This document shows, one piece after another, positions 11,105-43,952 of a stretch of DNA of 64,000 bases (the first letter of the stretch is position 1; each line of letters begins with the position of its first letter). The position numbers were made by a program, and so were the translations under genes. Origin of the DNA: Tubiluchus corallicola (taxonomy: Eukaryota; Priapulida; Priapulimorpha; Priapulimorphida; Tubiluchidae); the NCBI GenBank assembly GCA_030141605.1, contig JAQGDQ010000475.1:107336-171335 (forward strand), given 5' to 3'. Under the pieces are notes generated by a model. The model did not search any database and had not been told where the DNA came from. It saw nothing but the letters and a program-made list of their open reading frames with translations.

Positions 11105-11458
11105 CTAGGGGCGAGCATGGAACATTCAAATTCGATTCAAACGGTTTTTTTAATTCCCATTCGATTCAAACGTAAAGTTATAGATTCCAATAGTTTAGCT
11201 GCTTGCGTCCTTTTTCACTAAAACGTTTGAAACGTCTTACAATCGTCACGATTTGGCCGCGACTTCTCTGCACAATTGTTAAACACATTGCCAGCATTTT
11301 TGTTGCGGAACAAATTCAAGTAATATGCAAGATCTTTGCAAGACCGCTTTTTATTCATGACTCGAAAACCTTTAAAACCGAATTAGGAATCCTGAAGTTT
11401 GGTTTGATTCGAGTTCGAAAGTGGCAAATTCGATTCGACTTCGCTTTCTTGTAGAGAA
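11105..11458 (+). repeat. TTCGAA-rich interspersed repeat, copy 2
   Basis: Second copy of the element at 3606-3955 in the same orientation, with more substitutions. It is directly followed by an 82-bp tandem array. Confidence 0.68.
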
Positions 11459-11460
11459 TT

Positions 11461-11703
11461 CTCACCTCTCTTTCACGCTGCACAAGGACTTGGTACCAGT
11501 CATAGCTCATAGTTACTATGTTACTAGTAGTGTTACTAAAATTTCACCTCTATTTCACACTGCAAAAGGACTTGGTTCCAGTGATGGCTCATAGTTACTA
11601 TGTTACTAGTAGTGTTACTAAAATTTCACCTCTATTTGACACTGCAAAAGGTCTTGGTTCCAGTGATGGCTCGTAGGTACTATGTTACTAGTAGTGTTAC
11701 TTC
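11461..11703 (+). repeat. 82-bp x3 tandem repeat
   Basis: cacctct.tttcac.ctgc recurs at 11463, 11545 and 11627; units end with ttactagtagtgttact. Confidence 0.92.
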
Positions 11704-11924
11704 AGAAAAATTTTAGCCACTGTTTTAATACTGTGTGAAACGAAACAATCTTACAACTGTAAGTTTCATCGTTGTAGTTTTTGTAATTGTAATTTTAAAC
11801 AAACAAACGTACGAAATCTCGTAATTAAAAAATTGATAAAATGCTAAACAAAAACAATTTTTTGTCTGCAAAAAGCCTAAATTGCCTCATTTCAAGAATA
11901 TGCCGATGCACGGTTTTGAAGCAC

Positions 11925-12090
11925 GTGAAAACTGACAACAAACTGTGTGAGCAGTACTTTTTTTACCTAGCAGCCACACTAGCAGTGGAGCATACGGCTT
12001 GTTATCTCAGACACATGCGCATGGCCGCATGCGCACAACAGCCAAACACACCACTGTGCTGAGCAGTTAAGCAAACAGTACTACCCTCAT
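11925..12090 (-). repeat. Single copy of the repeat amplified at 36700-37400
   Basis: Holds acaacaaactgtgtgagcag, tactttttttacctag, catgcgca and cacaacagccaaacac, which is the reverse complement of the 94-bp unit tandemly repeated in CEP104 intron 3. Suggests that the tandem unit derives from a dispersed element. Confidence 0.65.
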
Positions 12091-12370
12091 GCGCTCTAGT
12101 TCCGTAAAGAAAGAACTAAAGAAAAAAGATTTATTATAATAAATATTATCGATAATATTGAGTGAAAATAGGGGGTGCTGCTGCACTACGGTACCTATAG
12201 ACGAGCCGCCACTGCTTGGTTCATGGACATCAATCGAATCAAAAGCGAAAAATAAGAAGGAAAGTTTTTGTTTACTCTGCTTTGACAAAATTTGTGCCGT
12301 GTCACAACTGTTAATTCGAGTTTTCTCACATGGTGCCAGTGTGCGTTAGTTTGCATATGCGCATATGTTG

Positions 12371-12638
12371 GAAACTCGTTTGCATGGTAAATGCTTTCAT
12401 TCTCTTCCTAAACTGGTCCTTGCACTACTGGTTACAAAGCTTTGACGAATCACACGTGCATGTGCTGCCATCTGCAAACCGGAAACAGAGTTAATAGTCT
12501 GCTAGAAACTCGTTTGCAGGGTAAATGCTTTCATTCTCTTCCTAAACTGGCCCTTGCACTACTGGTTACAAAGCTTTGACGAATCACACATGCGTGTGCT
12601 GCCATCTGTAAACCGGAAACAGAGTTAATAGTCTTCTG
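12371..12638 (+). repeat. 134-bp direct duplication
   Basis: gaaactcgtttgca starts at 12371 and again at 12505; the two 134-bp copies are nearly identical and include a shared tgctgccatctg block. Confidence 0.93.
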
Positions 12639-12639
12639 C

Positions 12640-13077
12640 ACTGCTTTTAGATCGAGCAACTAGTCTTTACTAGTAGGTTTAATTAGAGGGCTCTTTCTAT
12701 TATTTCCTATATTTTATTCGTGTAGCATTGTTTGATGACGCGTACATCACACCTTTCTGTACATAAATTACTGAATATAATAATTATCATTATGTAAGGA
12801 TATGTAATGTATCATCGTTATCATTATGTAACAATAAATCCAGCCCTTTATCATGCTACGGACCCTGTTGTAAAGTTGTACGTAATTTTAAATGTTATTA
12901 TTGAGTTAATGATGACTGAGTAAGATATTAGTCCAAGTTTCGGATGTTGGTTATTGTGTCTATTGTGTATCCAAGGTGTTTTATTGTCAGTACCAAAAAA
13001 GGAATTAAAAACGTGTATATTTCTTTATATGGGAATCATCCGTTTTGACGTGTTTTTTTTATCATTTGTTTAGCATT
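12640..13077. other. Intergenic, no gene seen
   Basis: AT-rich spacer with no recognisable coding or element signal. Confidence 0.4.
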
Positions 13078-13770
13078 GAAAACATGATTCTGTTCACCTC
13101 ACTATGCCAGATTATCATCATCATCCAACGAATCATACGTCCAGGGACATGATTCTGTTCACCTCCCTATGCCAGATCATCGTCATCATTATCATCATCA
13201 TCATCGTCATCCAATGAATCACACGTCCAGGTACATGATTCTGTTCACCTCCCTACGTCATCATCCAATGAATCACACGTCCAGGGACATGATTCTGTTC
13301 ACCTCCCTATGCCAGATCATCGTCATCATTATCATCATCGTCATCCAATGAATCACACGTCCAGGTACATGATTCTGTTCACCTCCCTACGCCACATCAT
13401 CATCATCATCATCCAATGAATCACACGTCCAGGGACATGATTCTGTTCACCTCCCTATGCCAGATCATCGTCATCATTATCATCATCGTCATCCAATGAA
13501 TCACACGTCCAGGTACATGATTCTGTTCACCTCCCTACGTCATCATCCAATGAATCACACGTCCAGGGACATGATTCTGTTCACCTCCCTATGCCAGATC
13601 ATCATCCAATGAATCATACGTCCAGGTACATGATTCTGTTCACCTCCCTACGTCATCATCCAATGAATCACACGTCCGGGGACATGATTCTGTTCACCTC
13701 CCTATGCCAGATCATCATCCAATGAATCATACGTCCAGGGACATGATTCTGCTCACCTCCCTATGCCACG
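13078..13770 (+). repeat. Minisatellite with variable (ATC)n inserts
   Basis: Core acatgattctgttcacctcc followed by cctatgccagatcatc or ccctacgtcatc, a variable (atc/gtc) run, and ccaatgaatcacacgtccag. Unit length varies from about 55 to 95 bp because the trinucleotide run expands and contracts. Confidence 0.93.
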
Positions 13771-13779
13771 ACTCCTTGC

Positions 13780-14043
13780 TTGCCGCAATGCCCCAAGTAC
13801 ATTTATTTCTAAGGATTAATGCTGAAGTGTTTAAATACTCCAGTTTCAAATCAACATGATCATTACACAAGATATTCTGTCGAAAACTATGTACTCCCCC
13901 TTCCAAAAACAAATATAATGAAACAGTCATCAAAATATAATGCTATTAAAATATGGCCATCAATTCCGAGTGAAATGAAAACTCTTAATCTTTATCAGTT
14001 TAAAAAACAATCAAAGAATTACCTACTACAACGGTATAATTAA
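13780..14043 (+). pseudogene. LINE 3' fragment (end of reverse-transcriptase ORF)
   Basis: Non-LTR retrotransposon remnant. The frame 13819-14043 carries HYTRYSVENYVLPLP..., SKYNAIKIWPSIPSEMK and QFKKQSKNYLL, then stop. This is the usual C-terminal signature of many LINE polyproteins (TR....LP.....Y.GA..WN.LP.EIK....FKK.LK.YLL). It is truncated at the 5' side where the minisatellite ends. Two relatives are at 38769 and 44739. Confidence 0.75.
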
Positions 14044-14271
14044 CTCACAATTTTACTCATCATGATCTTAAGTTACTAACAAAACTTATTTTGTTCTGAT
14101 GTACGCTATAACTTATGAAAATGTAATGTTAATTGTCAATCGTTTCACTTATCTGGAGGAGGACTCGAAAGCTCAATGCTCCTTCCTTCTCCTCACAGTA
14201 ACTCGCATAGTTTATTTTTTTCAATGTCAATCAATTTATATGTATGTTTTAGTTACTGTGGAACAAATTCA

Positions 14272-14556
14272 TAATTCATCTTTCTGTGCAAAATCTAAAT
14301 TTGTTAACATTTGTCCTCCTGCAGGTTTTTTTAGCCCTTCAACAAGCCCAATCCATCTTAAACGCCGTCTTTTTATTTTTCTTGTCCAAGGTTCTTCTTT
14401 TATTTTTTCATATAGATCTTTGTTTGAAATTTTCTTTGGCCATCTAGTACCCAAAATGTTTCTGTAATTTCGCCTTTGAAACGCATCGATTTCAGCTTCA
14501 TGATTTGCTTTTAATGTCCAGAGCTCAGAGTTGTACAGAAATTCAGTTTCAACTAA
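14272..14556 (-). pseudogene. LINE reverse-transcriptase C-terminal fragment
   Basis: Read on the - strand from about 14556 down to the stop near 14270: FLYNSELWTLKA, IDAFQRRNYRNILGTRW, DLYEKIKEEPWTRKIKRRRL and RWIGLVEGL. This matches the conserved tail of another LINE group (LY..E.WTL....LDAF.RR..R.ILG..W...I.N..LY, then I..RRL.W.GH). The catalytic YADD region is absent, so it is dead. Confidence 0.78.
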
Positions 14557-15993
14557 TGAATTTTACAGACCATAAAAGTGTAAATTGATAAAAATCGACT
14601 AAGATGATAATATTTGATATTCATTTAGTGTTTCATCATAGCTGGCACAGAGATTCTCCCCAATGTGCAATACAAAAAAAATGTGCAAGATTCACACTTG
14701 AAAACCGGATGATTGTGTAAACATTAGTTTAGAATAAAGAACCACTAATTTAAAATCATTGATTACTTCATCGATCTCTTTCTCCACCTGGTACAGTAAG
14801 TTATCTACCTTTCCTTTCCGAATTCTTTGCCGTTGTGCTTTTGTTGTCACCTTTACCTGTGAACCACCCACTCAAAGTCACTGAATACCCAATCTTAGTT
14901 ACTCATCTACCTCTTGTTATGAGATGCAAAATGTTTGTCAATGAGCTCCTTGCAGTTTTATAACCTCCTTTCTCTATTGGTTTTTAAACTTTCATCTCCC
15001 TTGACTTTAATCCACCCACTCAAGGTCACCGACCACTTCTCCAATGTGACTTCCTCACTTGGTACAGTAAGAGGAGTACCTTTGCTTGTCCAGCCGCTCA
15101 TAGTCCTTACTTGTTGTAAACTTTGATCTTAAACTGCCCCCCCCCATGTCACCACCTACCCAACAATTTTTCTCCCATTTCTTGCTATGACCTGCTTAAG
15201 TTTGATGACTTAGCTCCTTAACAATTCTAGAGTTCTAAGACACAGTTGAAGTGACAGTTACATACGTAATCCGAATAATAAATAAATAATTTCTGGGTTG
15301 GAAAGTTGTGTTTTGACTATTCAATGAGTTTGACTATTTTTAAACAGTGCTGCACTTTCGTATTCGTCCCCTGCCTGCTTACTCTCTAAACCACTAGGTG
15401 AGATGTTTGCACATTATTTGTCCCTGGTGGTCAGTGTAATTTACAACATGCAGCATTTGAATGTTTTCGTCTGAAGACGAAACAATGGCAAAGTTTTATA
15501 TAACGTGATCTTGAGTCTACCTACACCTCCGTTGGCTTGCCCTTGAGGTCTTTTAGGGGTGGTTAAACTCGCTGGTTGGTCCGAGATTACAGCCTCGCTG
15601 TCAACTTACGCTGACTTAATTTGGCATTTACAGCAGTACAATTACGCAAGCCACTATATAGTAAATTTATTATAATTTATAGTGTTAATACTTTTTACAG
15701 TAACTTAAGTCGCAAAAAACTTCCCTCTCAAGTTATATATCACCATCACGCCTAACTACTTCAAAGACTTGGTCACTTTGCCTCTTAACAATTGTTGATT
15801 TGTAAGACAATCACTTACACTGGGTTTATTATGGACAACTTCCAGAAGTGGTCGAGCTTTGTTTACTCCACGTATCTCTCTTGTCTGCTTCCTTTATACT
15901 TAACAGGATAACCTATAGTGTTCCAGTGTCAGCAGTGTGTCCTACCTAAATTTAGTGTTGATGTTTTGTGTTTACATAAAAATGTAACATGGT
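14557..15993. other. Intergenic, no gene seen
   Basis: At 14697-14760 there is a fragment (aaaaccggatgattgtgtaa) resembling an end of MITE family B. About 14780-15180 is pyrimidine-rich with a loosely repeated ccaccactcaa.gtcac.ga pattern. No coding pattern recognised. Confidence 0.45.
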
Positions 15994-16330
15994 CAGGGAC
16001 GGCTCTAGGTAGTTTGAGGTGCTCTAGGCAAAAATTTTTTAGCGCCCTCTCTTCCACCTAAAATTTTTGGCGCCCTCTTTTCCACGGAGAATTTTTAGGG
16101 CCCTCCCTTCAACGCTCAATCCCTTCTCCCGCTGCCGCCTCCACCATACCCTCAAAATTGAATTTGTAGTGACAATATTATAAAGTATAATGGTAGTTTG
16201 TAATTGGTGCATGTTCTAGCCCTCTTGATTTATTAAGCACAATTGTTCATAATTGTTATCACTTATGCTAAACTTAAAAATTAGAGACTTCTAAAATTTG
16301 GCGCCCCTCCAAAATTTGTTGCCCCAGCTA
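15994..16330 (+). mobile_element. hAT-like MITE, 3' end lost
   Basis: Starts cagggacggctctagg, close to the CAGGGGCGGAACTAGG start of the clear hAT-like MITE at 29583, and has the same gcgccc-rich subterminal blocks at both sides. The right terminal repeat is missing where the 55-bp tandem array begins. Confidence 0.55.
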
Positions 16331-16350
16331 ACTACTTAGCTTGTTTAGTG

Positions 16351-16785
16351 GTACAGTCTGCTCTGAACATGGTATAAACAGTAAACAAGCACCTTGTATA
16401 GAGTGGTACAGTCTGCTCTGAACATGGTGTAAACAGTAAACAAGCACCTTGTATAGAGTGGTACAGTCTGCTCTGAACATGGTATAAACAGTAAACAAGC
16501 ACCTTGTATAGAGTGGTACAGGCTACTCTGAACATGGTATAAACAGTAAACAAGCACCTTGTATAGAGTGGTACAGTCTGCTCTGAACATGGTATAAACA
16601 GTAAACAAGCACCTTGTATAGAGTGGTACAGTCTGCTCTCAACATGGTATAAACAGTAAACAAGCACCTTGTATAGAGTGGTACAGGCTACTCTGAACAT
16701 GGTATAAACAGTAAACAAGCACCTTGTATAGAGTGGTACAGTCTGCTCTGAACATGGTATAAACAGTAAACAAGCACCTGGTATA
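16351..16785 (+). repeat. 55-bp x8 minisatellite
   Basis: gtacagtctgctctgaacat recurs at 16351, 16406, 16461, 16516, 16571, 16626, 16681 and 16736. Long reverse-strand frames through it are by-products. Confidence 0.95.
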
Positions 16786-16789
16786 GTTC

Positions 16790-18490
16790 TAATCGAGTGA
16801 ATTTGGTGATTAACTGAAACTGGTTTGGGCTTGTTCTGGACAACTTCTAATGTTGGTCGAACGCTTAAAGGACAAGAAAAGGGCACCTAAAATAGGTTTC
16901 AGAAAAATCACCTTGAAAAATTATACTACTTTGCAGTAATTTTATGTACATATCGTATTCACGTTGAAAAGAATTTTCGTTTGTTTTCATTTTAAATCTC
17001 CCGCAATACTGTTCCGACGCCACGTAAATCAGGGGAAGAAAAGACAATGTTAAATTGTGATCTAAAAAAACTCGTGCAAATCTATACTACTTAGCATTTC
17101 ACTTACCTGCTGGAAAGACTTAAATAACTAGACTAATAATTTACAATGTTTGTGCCAATTGGTAAAATGTCACTGACTCACTCTCCAGGGTGCGCCACTC
17201 ACTAACCAAGAACGTATTTTTAATCTTATTGACAAGATACAGTAATTTAAAAGTTTACTTAATTAGCAACGTTCATGCTACGAATACTCTGATTAGTTTT
17301 TCAAACTTCATTTAATGTTATCAAAACTTATTTCGCAAGATCTACCATTAAAATGGCCTCACCTAACGGTCATCTGGAGTTTAAATTTACACGTTTTATA
17401 CAGCGTTACGTCCGATGCAAGCGATGCATACGAAAAGGTAGCATGTAAGTGGCATAAAGTCTCCACCGACATTACCCCTCCCCTCCGATAATTTGGCAGC
17501 AAAAATTTTATAGTTATTTTGCATAAAATTTTGAGCAAATATTTATGAATATCTGTGAAGATCTTGCAGCTGTAATCTAGGCTCGGTACCAGCAATAATT
17601 TATCTTTCTCTTCCATCCTCGTACTTTGTAGGGACAAGCTTTTGTCTTGTGTTTCGTATAACCGGCATTCACGATCCCCAATCCGTTATTATTGTGATTA
17701 AAGAAATTTTACAACTAATTTAATAGTCTTATTTATAGTACTAGTTTAACCTATTCGTGGTAAAATAATGATTAAAATCAATAGATGTCACATCACTATG
17801 GGCTTTTGTAATGCACATTGTAAAATTTAAATATTTTTCGGTTGACTGACGAACAAACGAATTTGCATGAAGCTGTCTGGAGATCAGTACACCTGCCAGA
17901 GTCGTCCGTCCAGTTATTTGCTGTAAATGATGTGACATGATCTATCCTTTTTATGCCCAGAAGAACAGAGTGATGTCTTGACGTAGTCAGAACAGAAGTA
18001 TAGTCTCACAAAAACTCTCCACTCAAAGTTATATTACTTAGCATGAAGCCCACCTGTTTGAAACACTTATGTAACTGGAAAAGAAAATCTTTCGTAATTT
18101 TACATGTTCACATCAAATGGTAAAACTTCACTGATTCACCGTCCCCGTCTGCGCCACTGACTCACCAAAAAACATTCTATCAATCTTACTGACGAAATAG
18201 AGCAACTTATTTATTTGCGTTTTAGCAAAGCGTATTCTATGACCCACCAGCTTGAAACTGAGGCTAAAGCTAAGTTGCTAACCTGGGTAAAACGATAATG
18301 AAGTATGAAACAACCAGAAAAAGATTGTGTAGCTGTGAAATAAAGAAGGTTGCTTTAACATGAACATCAAACGTTCTGAAAGAAAAGAGAATGCAACAGT
18401 TTATGACAGAAAGCAATTGTTTTCCAAAAATACACCTTAAAAGTAAATTGACTGACAGAGCAGAACGCTGAGAGCAAAGCTACAAAGGAA
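16790..18490. other. Intergenic, no gene seen
   Basis: AT-rich spacer. Two loosely similar stretches (about 17080-17330 and 18020-18240, each with actcac..tctcc..gtgcgccactcactaaccaa-type text) point to an old duplication. No exon recognised. Confidence 0.4.
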
Positions 18491-18494
18491 AGGA

Positions 18495-19000
18495 AAGATC
18501 ACTGAGCATGTTGAGTTTATTTTACTGTTATCACTGAAACTGTTTGTGGTGTGCTAAACTAATTTAGAGAGCAAGCTACAAAGGAAAGGAAAGATCACTG
18601 AGCATGTTGAGTTTATTTTACTGTTATCACTTAAACTGTTTGTGGTGTGCTAAACTAAAGAACATATCACTCAGTATGTCGGGTTTATTTTACTGTTATC
18701 ACTTAAACTGTTTGTGGTGTGCTAAAGGAAAGAACAAGTTACTCGGTATGTTGGGTTTATTTTACTGTTATCACTCAAACTGTTTGTGGTGTGCTAAAGG
18801 AAAGAACAAGTTACTCGGTATGTTGAGTTTATTTTACTGTTATCACTCAAACTGTTTGTGGTGTGCTAAAGGAAAGGACAAATCACTCAGTATGTTAGGT
18901 TTATTTTAGTGTTGTGACTTAAACTGTTTGTGGTGTGCTAAAGGAAAGAACAAGTCACTCAGCATGTTGGGTTTGTTTTACTATTATCACTTAAACTTAG
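18495..19000 (+). repeat. 72-bp minisatellite, about 7 copies
   Basis: gtttattttactgttatcac recurs at 18514, 18611, 18683, 18755, 18827, 18899 and (variant) 18971: 72 bp after the first 97-bp step. 72 is a multiple of 3, which leaves a 24-residue repeating open frame with no other sign of coding. Confidence 0.94.
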
Positions 19001-19922
19001 AAAAATATAATAAAGAAGTTTGTGGAAAAACTGTCCGTAAAGCATAAAAGTTAATTTACACTACTGCAATAACAAAGTAGTTACCATTCGAAGTTATAAT
19101 ACTCTAGCCTCTAATCTTAAATATATATAGCAAACCAATGAAATTAATATATAGATCGAGAAAATAAACTAACTTATTCTTTTGCGTAGTTAGCAATGAT
19201 TACGCTATGAAAACTCTGATTATTTTTGCAAACTTTACACAATGTTATCTAATGACTTGCCGTTAAAACGGGTCATCGCGGAAGTGTGAATTTGAATTTG
19301 ATACAGCATTACTGATATTACATGCAGGTTTTGTATGCAATAAGGCAGCATGTAGGGGAAACAAAACTTCAAGACGATTTTTTAGCTTTATGTAAATAAA
19401 GCATTTTTTGTCCTTCAGCAAATCCCAGTTAACGAACGAAGTTTAGGTAAAATTCTTCTATCCAATACAATTACAAATTTACAGACAGGAGAGTGCAAGC
19501 ACAAGGTGCATGCTTGCTTAGTTTATTACATCCTAACAATGTCGAGTAAGATTTTTATTGCAGTTACTCTTTGATACAGTGAAATCTGTTTAGTTGTTTG
19601 CTTTGTGACATTGCAACATATGTGCAATGTAGTTTCGGCAAGACAACATTTGAACTTAGAGGACAAATGGAAGACAACGAAAAACATTGTGAAGGTGACA
19701 TTACTGCAAGAATGAGGACGCGGCTTATCAAAATGCAATGAAAACTTAATGTATATAAAGACCAACTTCTTATGTAAGTAAAAGTGAGTACCGAAGCGAG
19801 AGGTACCTCGTAGATATTGTAGACATTATAAATCTGTTTGTAATCCGTTGCTATTGTTTCCTGGAGTAAGTAAGTACGCAGATCTTTACTATAGTAATTT
19901 CACGTAATACGGATGAAAGTTT
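19001..19922. other. Intergenic, no gene seen
   Basis: AT-rich spacer leading into the LINE fragment; the part nearest 19800 may be the eroded upstream part of that element. Confidence 0.35.
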
Positions 19923-20660
19923 TTGAACGTAACGTGTAACGTTTTGCTATTGAAACTGATAAGTCAAAGAACTGGTATGGTGGACGATCCATTTATGTTT
20001 GTTTGGAATTTATGTAAAACTAACAATACTAAAGGATACAAGTACCTCCAAAAAATCCTTTCTACTGATATCGAAGACGATGTTCCGGCAAAAATTCGTA
20101 ACAAAACGGGAACAAAATTTTTGACATTTATAGAACTCAACCCATGTTTAGAACCTCATAAAGTCTATAATGATATGGAATCTGAAATCCCGGACTACCA
20201 AAGAGTTGAATTTACCAGACTTAGGACGTCATCGCATAATCTCATGGTAGAAACCGTGAGACGTTGGCCCAGAATACCGAGAGAAGACAGATTATGTACA
20301 TGTGGGGAAGAAGTTCAAACAGAAGCCCACGTCTTATTGAGATGTCCGGTGACAGAAGATTTACGAATTGAACATTCTGAGTTGAACTTTTCTAGCATTT
20401 CTAACCCTATGCACTCCCCAAATTTAACGTCGTTAATGAAATATTGTTGGAGATGTGTTAAGACGTATGAGTGAAGAACTATTGTGCCCCTACATTAAAA
20501 CGCAATATTTTTATTGATTTGGTAAAGAAATTTGCCCTCTGTATATGATTTTTTGTTTTGCAGTTAAATTTTAATTTCGTTAATTATATAGTTATCGTTG
20601 CCTACTTATGTTATGTGAAATCATTACGGTGAATAAACTAATTCTAATTCTAATTCTAAC
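19923..20660 (+). pseudogene. LINE 3' end with Cys/His motif and (ATTCTA)n tail
   Basis: A 183-codon open frame ends with RLRTSSHNLMVETVRRWPRI, then REDRLCTCGEEVQTEAHVLL and RCPVTEDLR. This matches the conserved tail of a LINE group, where a C.C...E...H.L..CP motif follows the reverse transcriptase. After the stop at 20472-20474 an AT-rich 3' UTR ends in aataaactaattctaattct and more attcta units, the simple-repeat 3' tail typical of such elements. Reverse-transcriptase catalytic motifs are absent, so the copy is 5'-truncated. Confidence 0.82.
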
Positions 20661-21151
20661 TATGCAATATAGTCAACTCAACTCAACTGTTAACTCAACT
20701 CTTGAAAGTGCTTCAAGCTAATGTATTCACAAGCAAATTTTCACGCAGTTTAAAAATTTGAAAAATTTCCGTAAAGAAAAAAAAGTTGTTAGCCTATTTC
20801 GTCAATCCCGTCAATTTCAATTTGCAATGCTATTGGAGGTTGTTCCACATTTCATTTGCATTGTGGGTCGAAACTTTGTGTATATGCAGCATGTACGCTC
20901 TTTATATTCTGTAATATGAATTTTGACATTAATGCTTCACAACGGAACACCACAAACTTCTTTTAATTTGGTTAATCTCTCACTGCACATCCATTGCAGA
21001 TTTTTCACAAAATAAATTAATTCTTATTAGCTGTCGTTTTAAAATATCAACACTGTCAATTTCTTTTTGTTGTTTGTGTAGACAGTCGAAATAATTCCAA
21101 CCCTTTCATTTCTAATTTGTTTTTGTTTGTTGACAAATACATAGATGTAAA
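20661..21151. other. Region upstream of the sulfotransferase start
   Basis: Starts with a short (tcaac)n run and is then AT-rich. tacatag directly before 21145 could be an acceptor for a first coding exon preceded by a 5' UTR exon. No promoter element identified. Confidence 0.35.
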
Positions 21152-32671
<11,520 letters not shown>

Positions 32672-33292
32672 TTTTATGCTTGTGTAGAAGATTTTGGTTT
32701 AGTGTGAATAAGATTCCTATAAAACCTGCTTTTGAAGCTTTGTTTGCTAGAAAGTTCTTGTTTTCGTATTTTTGCCTCGGAGTAGGCCTATCATGCACAT
32801 CATCATGTTAGTGGTTAAAAACTTATGTTATCACAAGATCGTCAGTTGATTTTATTAGGGTATCGATCGATGATGATCGTTCAATGTTAGCGTATATTAG
32901 AAAGTACTGTGTGCAGTACATTATGTAGCTTATAGTTCTAGGACATTTGAGGTAAAGAGTAGCAGCTTAGAGATCCTAAAGTGATATTTTACGTTAATTA
33001 TATAATTTTACCATGCAATAACATAATTATTTGTCATTTACACTTTCAATTGCTCAGGATGTTAGCTCGTTACATTAACACTACAGGTTACCTTCAGTAG
33101 TGTATTTAAGACAAATTAGGGCTATAGTATGCTAATTTCTCATCATGTGTAATCTGATATGTGCATAAGTCAAACTGACACTTGTTCTGCTATTAATCTA
33201 TTTTTACTAATAAATTAGACTGACCAATTTTATTTGAAGAACGTTTTGCATTACATGAATTATATTAAACTCGAAGCTGTTTACTAACTAAC

Positions 33293-33294
<2 letters not shown>
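32672..33294. other. Sulfotransferase 3' flank / CEP104 5' side, no exon seen
   Basis: AT-rich text between the sulfotransferase stop and the (GA)n tract. No CEP104 exon could be recognised, although about 500 or more N-terminal residues of that protein remain unaccounted for. Confidence 0.45.
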
Positions 33295-33352
<58 letters not shown>

Positions 33353-33401
33353 AAGAGCGAGAGAGAGAATAGATAGAGAGAGGGAGGGTGAGAAGAGGAC
33401 A

Positions 33402-33447
<46 letters not shown>

Positions 33448-33457
33448 GAGAGAGAGA

Positions 33458-33507
<50 letters not shown>

Positions 33508-33530
33508 TAAATGAGAGAAAATAAATGGAA
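33295..33530. repeat. (GA)n polypurine tract
   Basis: About 235 bp of (ga)n with gata and ggga interruptions. It ends about 40 bp before the first recognised CEP104 exon, so the strand that should carry a polypyrimidine tract is purine-rich. Confidence 0.96.
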
Positions 33531-33568
33531 AGATGAGGAGGAGTAAAAAACTCAAAAAACAAAAAGAG

Positions 33569-42307
<8,739 letters not shown>

Positions 42308-42362
42308 GACTTGACCATAAATATCTAAAAATAATCTTTTCAGTGGTCCATCAACTAAGTTG

Positions 42363-42432
42363 AAATGGATGCAAAACACCAATTTAATGTGTTGAGCAAA
42401 AGTTTCTTTATTCTGAAATACAATTATTATCA
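42363..42432 (+). repeat. CEP104 3' UTR segment also present at 45793-45862
   Basis: About 70 bp from gaaatggat.caaaacacca through agtttctttattctgaaata to caattatt is found twice in the same orientation with few differences, 3.4 kb apart. Either a dispersed element or a local duplication. Confidence 0.8.
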
Positions 42433-42664
42433 TTATCAGGAGACATTATGCATATCTCTTACGTAAAAATAATTGCCACGCATGCGCAGAGAGTCTGAGA
42501 TTGTTAGCCTGCATGTCGAACACTGCTAGAAAAATTTCAATCAATGGCTGTTTTTGTTTATACAATCGGGCACGGTTTTTGTATTGTGCAATGTGGCGCC
42601 ATCTATGAAAAGGTTCATTGTTAGGAGAATATTTGATCGGTGAATCCTATAAGACTAGATTGTT

Positions 42665-42860
42665 TCGATAAACATCTTAATTTTTTAACTATTTGATTGC
42701 TAATATTAATAATTTGCCTTACGATAAACATTTTAATTTTTTATTACACAATTCAATTGAACTAACTAATTACTCAATCAATAAACATCTTAATTTTTTA
42801 TTACATAATTCAATTGAACTAACTAATTACTCAATCAATAAACATCTTAATTTTTTAACT
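42665..42860 (+). repeat. 57-60-bp tandem repeat, about 3 copies
   Basis: ataaacatcttaatttttta followed by ttacataattcaattgaact recurs; first and last copies are partial. AATAAA words in it could serve as polyadenylation signals for CEP104, but this is not shown. Confidence 0.88.
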
Positions 42861-43310
42861 ATTTTGATAATATGCTAATTTTAATAATTTGGTTTAACAA
42901 ATCAAGTGATGTAATATTTAAATTTTGTATACTGGTTTTATAAGTGCTAAACAAAATTGAAATTGTGATTATTAATAATCATTAAAATGCGTTTGTGGTG
43001 TGTTAAGGTTATACTGTGATATTTAATTTGGTGTGATATTTTTAAATTATATTGCTTTTATGCGAATGTTGTCTATTTGCAAAAAAACCTTTTTAACTGA
43101 TGCAATAGTCTACATTAAGGTAAAGTAGCCTGCGTTAACATAGAAAGAAATTTCAATGGGTGAACTTTTCGAATAGAATGCTTAGAACTTTCAAATTACA
43201 GTGTTAAATTTACCATTGATGATGGCAGCAGTAATCGGTAGAAAAGTTTGATATGATTTTTTACTGTGTGAATTGCAAGTTTTAGTAAGGTTGTTTTGCT
43301 GGAGACAATA
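42861..43310. other. Intergenic, no gene seen
   Basis: AT-rich spacer before the pogo-like element. Confidence 0.4.
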
Positions 43311-43896
43311 CAGTGTTCCCTCACTTATCGCGGGTGTTCCGTTCCAGGCCCACCCGCGATAAGTGAATTTCCTCGAAGTCGGGACGCTATACTTATTTTA
43401 GTAGTTATACATTATTTTAAGTCTTTATAAACCCTCCTCACACTCTTATACATAACCCTTTCCCATTCCCTTAATAACTTTTCCCATACTGTACATGTAC
43501 CCTCTAAAAAACTTTACTTAAATGTTCATGAAAATGTTTTAAACTCTTAAACCTTGCAGCATCTCAAGTACTACATTTCGTTTTTGGTATGTATTCATCC
43601 GCCGAATAAATACACTATTTATTGTAAATGGTAATTTTTTATCATTTATAATATTCTTTTAATGTTTGAATTAATATTTTTAATATATTTTGATACATTT
43701 TGTGATTTTTTATGCAAAATTCATCAAATCTATACATTACTGTACAATACGTGCTACGCATGTGCAAAAATGCTTTAGACGGAGTACCGCAAAACCCCGC
43801 GAAACAGCGAAAATACGGCGATAAATATTTTACATTAATATTTTTGAAAATCCGCGAAACAGCGAGTCCGCGATAAACAAACCGCGAAGCAAACTA
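43311..43896 (+). mobile_element. pogo/Tigger-like non-autonomous element
   Basis: Starts TA|cagtgttccctcacttatcg and continues with gcgataagtgaa. Near the right end it has ccgcgaaacagcgagtccgc and gataaac..accgcgaagc. This end sequence is familiar from Tc1/mariner-superfamily pogo-type elements in many animals. The right terminal repeat is eroded and no transposase is present. Confidence 0.7.
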
Positions 43897-43952
43897 GTTT
43901 CTTTCATCATTAATATTGAAATGGCGGCGGTGCCTTGCCTACAAGGGATAAA

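Noticed and set aside
16332-16886. 184-codon - strand frame with YTRCLFTVYTMF repeats
   Set aside because: Translation of a 55-bp array; alternating frames, no signal outside the repeat.
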